Assembly: GCA_002408125.1 (NCBI GenBank)
Contig: DHQO01000004.1
Coordinates: forward strand, 161,563 to 217,514
Direction of reading: 5' to 3'
Length of the DNA: 55,952 nt
Origin: Hyphomonadaceae bacterium UBA5336
Lineage (GTDB): Bacteria > Pseudomonadota > Alphaproteobacteria > Caulobacterales > Hyphomonadaceae
A program made the position numbers and the translations under genes. Under the pieces are notes generated by a model. It searched no databases, had not been told where the DNA came from, and saw nothing but the letters and a program-made list of their open reading frames with translations. How positions within the stretch are numbered: the stretch's first letter is position 1; each line of letters begins with the position of its first letter. This document shows positions 50,243-55,952 of this stretch, piece after piece.

Positions 50243-52426
50243 TCAGGGCTGATCGCTAGTAGGGGCCTCTTGTGAAGCCGTTGCATTGTGAGCCTGGCGC
50301 AGGACATAGGCACGAATGGCCTCGGACTCCTCCTCGCTGAGCTCCTCGGCGAAGGACACCATGCCGTTGGAGGCGAGCGCGCCGCCGCGCACCACCTGAT
50401 CCCAGCTTGCCGCATCGGCGGCAATCGGAGACCAGCGCAGGTCCGGCAGCACGCCGGAGCTGACCGCCAGCTGGCCATGGCAGACCGCGCAATGACGGGC
50501 GAAATGGACCGTGCCTGCGGCCACCATCTCGGTGGTGCCGAAATCCTCGCCCTTGGGGGTGCGCTCGATCATCGGAAGGCCGGCATCGGCGATGATCTCG
50601 TTGCCGCCGAGCTTGAAGGTGACAACCTTGCCGACCGAGGGCGGCACGCCATCGGGATAGGCCATGCCGGCAACCAGGGCATAGGCCGAGCCCCAGCCGG
50701 TGGTGATGGTGACATATTGCTCGCCATCCACCTCGAAGGTGGCCGGCCCGGACGCGGCGCCGGACTTCACGTCATGGGCCCAGAGCTTCTCGCCAGTGGC
50801 TGCGTCATAGGCGACGAACTCGCCCCCGAGCTTGCCCTGGAAAACGAGACCGCCAGCCGTCGACAGCACGCCGCCATTCCAGGCATTCTCGTGCTCGACC
50901 GTCCAGCGAGGCTCCTGCGCGATGGGGTCCCAGGCGATCAGCCGGCCCTTGAGGCTGGCGCGGATCGCCTCGAAGGTGCCGGGTGGCAGATCGGGCGCGG
51001 CGCCGGCGGCAAAGTCCGAACCGGTGTTCCAGTTCGCCGGATCGTCGAAGAAACGGGAATCCTCGGCATAGGCCTGCGGGATCTCCTGGGCCGGGATATA
51101 GGCGAGGTTCAGCTCCGGATTGAACGCCATGGGGTGCCAGTTATGGGCGCCCAGCGCGCCGGGCAGCTGCAGGATCGGCGTCGTGCCATAGCGCGCCGTC
51201 GGCACCTCCACCGGCCGGCCGTTCTCATCCAGGCCCGTCGCCCAGGTGATCGGCACGAAGGGCTCACCCGAGATGAACTCGCCGGTGGCCGCGTCGATCA
51301 CATAGAAAAAGCCGTTCTTGGGCGCCTGCATGGCCACGCGCCGGGTCTCGCCATTCTCACCCAGCGGCAGGTCGGCCAGGATGATCGTCTGGGTGGCGGT
51401 ATAGTCCCAGTTGTCGCCCGGCGTGGTCTGGAAGTGCCACTTGTATTCGCCGGTCTCGGCATCCACCGCGACGATGGAAGACAGGAACAGATTGTCCCCG
51501 CCCGCCGGGTCGCGGAAGGTCCGGTTCCAGGGCGAGCCATTGCCGACGCCGAAGATGATCTGGTCGCCCACATGGTCATAGACGATGGAGTCCCAGACCG
51601 TGCCGCCGCCGCCATCCTCGACCCAGGCACCCTCGTCGCCCCAAGTGTCATTGGCCAGCTCGGCAAAGACCGCATCAGAGGCGGCATTGTCAGGCTGCTT
51701 CTCCGGATTGGGCACGGTGTAGAAGCGCCAGACCAGCTTGCCGGTGGCCGCGTCATAGGCCGAGAGATAGCCGCGCACGCCGAGCTCTGCCCCTCCATTG
51801 CCGATCAGCACCTTGCCGTCGACCACGCGCGGCGCGCCGGTGATGGTGTAGGGTTTGGACTGGTCGACGGTGACCGTGCTCCAGATCAGCTCGCCGGTTT
51901 CCGCATCGAGCGCCTGCAGGCGCCCGTCGATCACGCCGACATAGACCTTGCCGTCATAGACCGCGACGCCGCGGTTCACGACATCGCAACAGGCATTCAC
52001 GCCGACCGACTTGTCGACATCGGGCTCATGCACCCACAGCTCCTCGCCAGTGGCGGCCTCGAGTGCATACACCACCGACCAGGCCGAGGTGACATACATC
52101 ACCCCTTCCACCACGATGGGCGTGCTCTCCACGCCGCGCGCGGTGCGCAGGTCATAGGTCCAGGCCACGCCGAGGCGTTCGACCGTCTCCACATTCACCT
52201 TCTGCAGCGGCGAATGACGCGTCTCGTCATAATTGCCGCCATAGGTCAGCCATTCCTGCGGCGTGTCGGCGGCTGCCAGGATGCGCGCAGTATCCACATC
52301 GGCAAACTGCGCTTCGACCTCCGGTGCCGGGATATCGGCGGGCTCAGCCGGCTCGCGGGGCGCACCGCAAGCGGCCAGCGCCAATGACAGGATGCCGGCA
52401 ACAGCCGCAATCCGGTTACGGGTCAT
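50243..52426 (-). CDS. PQQ-dependent quinohemoprotein alcohol dehydrogenase, lipoprotein
   Basis: 727 residues. A lipoprotein signal (AVAGILSLALAAC) is followed by an eight-bladed propeller with the vicinal disulfide C146-C147 (GVNACCDVV), catalytic D341 (TPGDNWDYTATQ) and APKNGFFYVIDAATGEF, then a fused cytochrome c domain with C646-x2-C649-H650 (CAVCHG) and a likely distal Met689. It oxidises alcohols in the periplasm and passes electrons to the respiratory chain. T343, two residues after the catalytic Asp, is not the extra Asp of lanthanide enzymes, so Ca is the likely metal. A strong GGGAGG precedes the ATG. No pqq genes are in the window. Confidence 0.94.
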   Translation of the reverse strand: MTRNRIAAVAGILSLALAACGAPREPAEPADIPAPEVEAQFADVDTARILAAADTPQEWLTYGGNYDETRHSPLQKVNVETVERLGVAWTYDLRTARGVESTPIVVEGVMYVTSAWSVVYALEAATGEELWVHEPDVDKSVGVNACCDVVNRGVAVYDGKVYVGVIDGRLQALDAETGELIWSTVTVDQSKPYTITGAPRVVDGKVLIGNGGAELGVRGYLSAYDAATGKLVWRFYTVPNPEKQPDNAASDAVFAELANDTWGDEGAWVEDGGGGTVWDSIVYDHVGDQIIFGVGNGSPWNRTFRDPAGGDNLFLSSIVAVDAETGEYKWHFQTTPGDNWDYTATQTIILADLPLGENGETRRVAMQAPKNGFFYVIDAATGEFISGEPFVPITWATGLDENGRPVEVPTARYGTTPILQLPGALGAHNWHPMAFNPELNLAYIPAQEIPQAYAEDSRFFDDPANWNTGSDFAAGAAPDLPPGTFEAIRASLKGRLIAWDPIAQEPRWTVEHENAWNGGVLSTAGGLVFQGKLGGEFVAYDAATGEKLWAHDVKSGAASGPATFEVDGEQYVTITTGWGSAYALVAGMAYPDGVPPSVGKVVTFKLGGNEIIADAGLPMIERTPKGEDFGTTEMVAAGTVHFARHCAVCHGQLAVSSGVLPDLRWSPIAADAASWDQVVRGGALASNGMVSFAEELSEEESEAIRAYVLRQAHNATASQEAPTSDQP

Positions 52427-52523
52427 CTTGTTTCCTCCCAGTCTGGTGCACGGCCTTCTGTGGGCCAGTATCAGCTGAGAGCACGGTAAGGAAAATCGCC
52501 GGCCTGTCGAGCCGGACGGTGCG

Positions 52524-53399
52524 TCAAGCCTGGGTGGCGGCTTTCAGGTCGGCCTGGGCGGTATCGATGGCATCGGCAATGGCCGCCTGCCATTCGGCGA
52601 AACTGCTGGCAGTCTGGGCCGCAGCCGGGAAACTGACCGAGCGCGAGGCGCTCACAACCCCGCCTTCCAGGCCATGTGGCCCGTCGACAAATCCGGCCAG
52701 CGCCTCATCCACGCCCGCGCCCTGCGCGCCATAGCCGGGCACGAGGAAAAGCGCCTCAGGCGCAAGCTCGCGCAACACGCGCGCTTCAGCCGGCCCGGTC
52801 GCACCGGCAACCAGCATCAGCGAGGACCAGCCGGAGCTACCCATCAGCCGCTCGCTGGCCGGCGCCAGAGCGTTGGCGACCTGTGCCCAGAGCGGCGTGT
52901 TCCCGCAATTGAGGGCCTGGAAATCGGCTGAGCCGGGGTTGGAGGTACGCGTCAGCACGGCAACGCCCTTCCCGTTTTTCTCGGCGCGCGAAAGATAGGG
53001 CTCAAGCGTGTCGAGCCCCATATAGGGGTTCACCGTCAGGCAATCGCTCGGGAAGGGCGAGCCTTCCTCCAGATAGGCACTGGCATAGCCCTCCGCGGTT
53101 GAGCCGATATCCCCGCGCTTGGCATCCATCAGCACCAGCAGGCCGGCATCGCGGGCGCGCGCGGTCACGGCCTGCAAAGCGGCCATGCCTTCCGGCCCAT
53201 GGCGCTCGAACAGCGCGGCCTGCGGTTTCACCACGGCCACACGGCCTTTTGCCATGTCGACCATGGACATGCCCCAGGCGGCGATCCCGGCAGGGGTGTC
53301 ACCGCCGAAAAGCTCGGGGATGCGCCCGGCATGGGGGTCCACGCCGACACAGAGCGGGCCGAGGCGGCGGGTGGCATCAATCAGGCGATCGGCAAACAT
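52524..53399 (-). CDS. pyrF: Orotidine 5'-phosphate decarboxylase (type 2)
   Basis: Last step of UMP synthesis. 291 residues, of the longer type 2 family: GPLCVGVDPHAGRIPE at the start, VVKPQAALFERHG, the catalytic VLMDAKRGDIGSTAEGYA and FLVPGYGAQGAG near the end. It begins three bases after the protease gene stop, so it is probably cotranscribed with it. Confidence 0.95.
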   Translation of the reverse strand: MFADRLIDATRRLGPLCVGVDPHAGRIPELFGGDTPAGIAAWGMSMVDMAKGRVAVVKPQAALFERHGPEGMAALQAVTARARDAGLLVLMDAKRGDIGSTAEGYASAYLEEGSPFPSDCLTVNPYMGLDTLEPYLSRAEKNGKGVAVLTRTSNPGSADFQALNCGNTPLWAQVANALAPASERLMGSSGWSSLMLVAGATGPAEARVLRELAPEALFLVPGYGAQGAGVDEALAGFVDGPHGLEGGVVSASRSVSFPAAAQTASSFAEWQAAIADAIDTAQADLKAATQA

Positions 53400-53402
53400 G
53401 GC

Positions 53403-54227
53403 TCAGGACACCTCGCAGGCGACTTTGACGACCTGAAGCGAATTGCGCGCATGGTCGGCCTGGGCGCCATAATCCTCAAGCTTGATTGGCCGTGCTTCGG
53501 CATTGGGGTCAAGGTCGAGGTCGATGCTGGCGAGGAAGCTGGAGATCGAGCTTGGCGCGGCGGTGTAGATCCGCCCCCGGCGCGGGCTTTCGGCCACGAC
53601 GACCCCGCGCACCCGGCCGGCGGCATCGAAGACCGGGCCGCCGCTGAGGCCGTTCAGCGCGCCCGTCAGGCCGCGCGTGCGGCCGACCTCGGCCCAAGCC
53701 AGCACGGGCTCCTCGGACCGGCGAATGCCCCGACTGAGCAGGTTGGAGCGCGCCAGCAGGCGGGTTGCCACCTCGCCCGGCCGTCCGCCCGGATAGCCGA
53801 TATGATAGCCGGCCTGACCGATATGCAGCGGGCTTTCCAGGTCGAGCGCCGCCGAATGCGGGCTGCGCCCGGTGCTGAGCAGGGCAAGATCGGAGTCGGG
53901 CGACAGCTGCACCCGCTCGACCGGCACATAGCGTCCCGGCGCGACCAGCAGTGAGACCCGCCGGCAGCCGTCGACCACATGGCGCGCGGTCAGCCAGTCG
54001 CCGTCGCGATTGATGGCGAAAGCCGTGCCGAGCCCGTTCTGGGGCTCCTCGACCATGACCAGCACCTGCTCGTCGAAAACCGACGGATTGGGCAGCATCG
54101 GCCCATCCTGCTCGAAATGGTCCGGCAGGGGCTCGGGCGCATCGCCATGCTTTTCGCCAAGGCCGAACAGCGCCCAGACAACGACGCCGAAAACAAGGGC
54201 ATAAAGAAGAAAATCGAGGTGACGCAC
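53403..54227 (-). CDS. Membrane-anchored trypsin-like serine protease
   Basis: 274 residues with one N-terminal membrane helix (FLLYALVFGVVVWALFGL) and a periplasmic chymotrypsin-fold domain. The triad is visible as H83 (LTARHVVDGC), D113 (SPDSDLALL) and S195 (NGLSGGPVF). There is no PDZ domain, so it is not a DegP/HtrA protein. The start is a GTG at 54227. The C-terminal 40 residues contain one cysteine (VACEVS). It lies between DUF350 and pyrF in one direction. Confidence 0.88.
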   Translation of the reverse strand: MRHLDFLLYALVFGVVVWALFGLGEKHGDAPEPLPDHFEQDGPMLPNPSVFDEQVLVMVEEPQNGLGTAFAINRDGDWLTARHVVDGCRRVSLLVAPGRYVPVERVQLSPDSDLALLSTGRSPHSAALDLESPLHIGQAGYHIGYPGGRPGEVATRLLARSNLLSRGIRRSEEPVLAWAEVGRTRGLTGALNGLSGGPVFDAAGRVRGVVVAESPRRGRIYTAAPSSISSFLASIDLDLDPNAEARPIKLEDYGAQADHARNSLQVVKVACEVS

Positions 54228-54250
54228 GCGCTATTCCGGTCAAGGCCCCC

Positions 54251-54691
54251 TTAGATATTGTGGAGGCTCGGATCCCAAAGTCCAGCGGCAAGCAGGCTCG
54301 CCGATGCCAATTTTGCACCCACCAGCACGATGGCCGGGCCGGCCTGGTCTTCCTGGATGCGTTTGGGCAGGTCGCGCAGCAAGAGGTCCGTGATGCGATA
54401 GGCGAGCAGCTGAAGCAGTAGCGAGATCAGGCCCCAGATGATCAGGCCCGGCAGGGAGACCGAGTTTGCAAGGCAGGACGAGATCGGGATCGCCAGGCCG
54501 ACAATCGCGCCGGCCAGCGCCAGGCCCGCCGCGCCGTTCTGATCCTTGACCAGGGCCAGCTCGCGCCAGGGGGTCAGCTTGATATAGACGGCGATGGACG
54601 CGATGAGCAGGATTGCGGCCACACCCGTAAACAGAAGAAACACCGGCAAACCGGATCGGAAGGCTTCCAGCGCGGCGGTCAGGTCACTCAT
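54251..54691 (-). CDS. DUF350 membrane protein
   Basis: 146 residues with four membrane helices: LPVFLLFTGVAAILLIASIAVYI, GLALAGAIVGLAIPISSCLANS, LPGLIIWGLISLLLQLLAYRI and VLVGAKLASASLLAAGLW. The repeated DUF350 pattern (AAGLALAGAIVGLAIPI / GPAIVLVGAKLASASLLAAG) is clear. The function is unknown. GAGGAG lies upstream of the ATG at 54691. It is followed 23 bases later by the protease gene. Confidence 0.88.
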   Translation of the reverse strand: MSDLTAALEAFRSGLPVFLLFTGVAAILLIASIAVYIKLTPWRELALVKDQNGAAGLALAGAIVGLAIPISSCLANSVSLPGLIIWGLISLLLQLLAYRITDLLLRDLPKRIQEDQAGPAIVLVGAKLASASLLAAGLWDPSLHNI

Positions 54692-54802
54692 GGACACTCC
54701 TCGTTGTTTCGCAGGCGCAGTATGGTTACATCCACCAAGACGACTGCCCGAGTTCTGCGGACCTTATAAGAGGCCCGCCGCGCGCCTCAAGGAGATCAAA
54801 AC

Positions 54803-55585
54803 ATGCTCAGCGGAAAAACTGCTCTTGTTACAGGCTCAACAAGCGGTATCGGCAAGGCGATTGCCACCCGTTTTGCACAGGATGGCGCGAATGTCGTCCT
54901 GAACGGTTTCGGAGACAAGGACGAGATTCAGGCCTTCCGCGAAGAACTGGCAGCCGAGTGCGGCGTGAAGGTCGGCTATTCCGGCGCCGACCTCACTGAT
55001 GCCGCCGCGATCCAGGACATGATGGACTATGTCGGCACTGATTTCAGCGGGGCCGATGTCCTCGTCAACAATGCCGGGGTCCAGCATGTCGCACCGATCG
55101 AGGAGTTCCCGGTCGCCAAATGGGACCTGATCATCGGCCTGAATCTCACCTCCAGTTTCCACACGATCCGCCTGGCCATGCCCGGCATGAAGGAAAAGGG
55201 CTGGGGCCGCATCATCCAGACCGCCTCGGCCCATGCCCTCGTCGCCTCACCCTTCAAGGTTGCCTATGTCGCGGCCAAGCATGGCATCGCCGGCCTCACC
55301 AAGACGGTGGCCCTGGAAGGCGCCGAGCATGGCGTGCGCTGCAACGCCATCTGCCCGGGCTATGTCCATACGCCCCTGGTCGACGCCCAGATCGCCGACA
55401 CGGCGAAGGCGCGCGGCATCACCGAGGAGGAGGTGATCAGGGACGTCATCCTCGCCGCCCAGCCGACCAAGGAGTTCGTCACCGCCGAGCAGGTCGCGGC
55501 GATGGCATCATTCCTGTGCAGCCCCGCCGCCGCCCAGATCAATGGCGCGCTGATGCAGATGGATGGCGGCTGGGTGGCTCAGTAG
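54803..55585 (+). CDS. bdhA: 3-hydroxybutyrate dehydrogenase
   Basis: Short-chain dehydrogenase of 260 residues converting 3-hydroxybutyrate to acetoacetate with NAD, in polyhydroxybutyrate or ketone-body use. VTGSTSGIGKAIA is the cofactor motif, NNAGVQHVAPIEEFP the family marker, and S-YVAAKHG the catalytic Tyr and Lys; the end PTKEFVTAEQVAAMASFLCS is typical of BdhA. The stop overlaps the convergent acyl-CoA dehydrogenase end by seven bases. Confidence 0.93.
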   Translation: MLSGKTALVTGSTSGIGKAIATRFAQDGANVVLNGFGDKDEIQAFREELAAECGVKVGYSGADLTDAAAIQDMMDYVGTDFSGADVLVNNAGVQHVAPIEEFPVAKWDLIIGLNLTSSFHTIRLAMPGMKEKGWGRIIQTASAHALVASPFKVAYVAAKHGIAGLTKTVALEGAEHGVRCNAICPGYVHTPLVDAQIADTAKARGITEEEVIRDVILAAQPTKEFVTAEQVAAMASFLCSPAAAQINGALMQMDGGWVAQ

Positions 55586-55952
55586 CCCCCGAGCCGCGCA
55601 TAGCGGTCGCGGTGATAGCTCGCCCCGCCCCAGAGGGCTTCCTGCACGCGCGCGCGTTTCATGTAGAGCCCGGAATCGTGCTCGTCGGTCATGCCGATAC
55701 CGCCATGCATCTGCACGGTTTCGTTCGAAACCAGATGGACAAGCTCTGACGCCTTCGCCTTGGCAAGGCTGGCCAGTTCCGAAACATTCGCCGCGCCGTC
55801 ATCCACGGCTGAAAGCGCCGCGGCGACGCAGGAGCGCGTCATCTCCAGATCAGTGAACATCTTCGCCGCGCGGTGCTGCAGGCCCTGGAAGCTGCCGATC
55901 AGCTGGCCGAACTGCTTGCGCGTCTGGAGGTAGTCCAGCGTCATGTCGAAAG
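55579..55952 (-). CDS. Acyl-CoA dehydrogenase, C-terminal part
   Basis: The last 124 residues of an acyl-CoA dehydrogenase; the gene continues past the right edge. The C-terminal helical domain shows YLQTRKQFGQLIGSFQGLQHR and VQMHGGIGMTDEHDSGLYMKRA, both typical of the FAD-binding C-terminal domain. It may act in fatty-acid or steroid side-chain breakdown. It is convergent with bdhA, with overlapping ends. Confidence 0.9.
   Translation of the reverse strand, partial: FDMTLDYLQTRKQFGQLIGSFQGLQHRAAKMFTDLEMTRSCVAAALSAVDDGAANVSELASLAKAKASELVHLVSNETVQMHGGIGMTDEHDSGLYMKRARVQEALWGGASYHRDRYARLGGY

Noticed and set aside
50288..52387. Long plus-strand open frame (about 699 codons) over the PQQ dehydrogenase
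   Set aside because: The minus-strand gene has all catalytic and heme motifs and a strong ribosome-binding site; the antisense frame reflects GC-rich codon usage.

Overview
The window is GC-rich DNA from an alphaproteobacterium. The gene order miaB-phoH-ybeY-corC-lnt, an alphaproteobacterial sigma-32 with the QKKLFFNLRR box, EcfG-type promoter motifs (GGAAC-N16/17-CGTT) and the general protein style point to that class. A Maricaulales/Hyphomonadales-like stalked or marine lineage is my best guess, but it is an inference and was not tested. About 62 protein-coding genes are supported and coding density is about 95 percent. There is no rRNA operon, complete tRNA gene or CRISPR array.

Layout. 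1-8.7 kb: 5' part of proA, xerC, xthA, a PraR-like XRE regulator, then the miaB-phoH-ybeY-corC-lnt cluster with overlapping or near-abutting junctions. 8.3-10.2 kb: a small lipoprotein and trmD-rplS with a strong terminator. 10.3-14.5 kb: an AT-richer GIY-YIG-like gene of foreign look, a glycosyltransferase, galE and a GST. 14.5-20.7 kb: rpoH, ubiB-ubiE, mutM, a small secreted protein and coaBC. 20.7-24.1 kb is accessory: an orphan AT-rich gene, a broken parDE pair, a RimB-RimK fusion and two palindromic repeats. 24.1-31.8 kb: cupin, gloB, methyltransferase, orphan PII, GDPD, hypothetical proteins and lepA. 32-39.9 kb: AGCS transporter, GST, secreted proteins, porin, queG and mtgA. 39.9-43.1 kb: LysR regulator facing a DoxX-like/YHS pair, then an M28 peptidase. 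43.2-48.2 kb: the otsA-otsB-GH15 trehalose operon and mipA. 48.2-48.7 kb: a gene-free AT-rich stretch with a tRNA-Arg remnant. 48.7-55.9 kb: TerB-like protein, DUF2167, PQQ alcohol dehydrogenase, pyrF, protease, DUF350, 3-hydroxybutyrate dehydrogenase and the end of an acyl-CoA dehydrogenase.

No clear new multi-gene defence or biosynthetic system is present. The most interesting signals are regulatory and structural: an exact EcfG-type promoter before otsA and a near match before rpoH; a canonical Pho box before a porin; a palindromic LysR-type operator in the DoxX/YHS divergent region; two families of dispersed palindromic repeats, one apparently inserted in the other; a ParE toxin gene interrupted by an in-frame amber codon and ending inside a palindromic repeat; and a degenerate 3' half of tRNA-Arg(CCG) joined to a repeat end.
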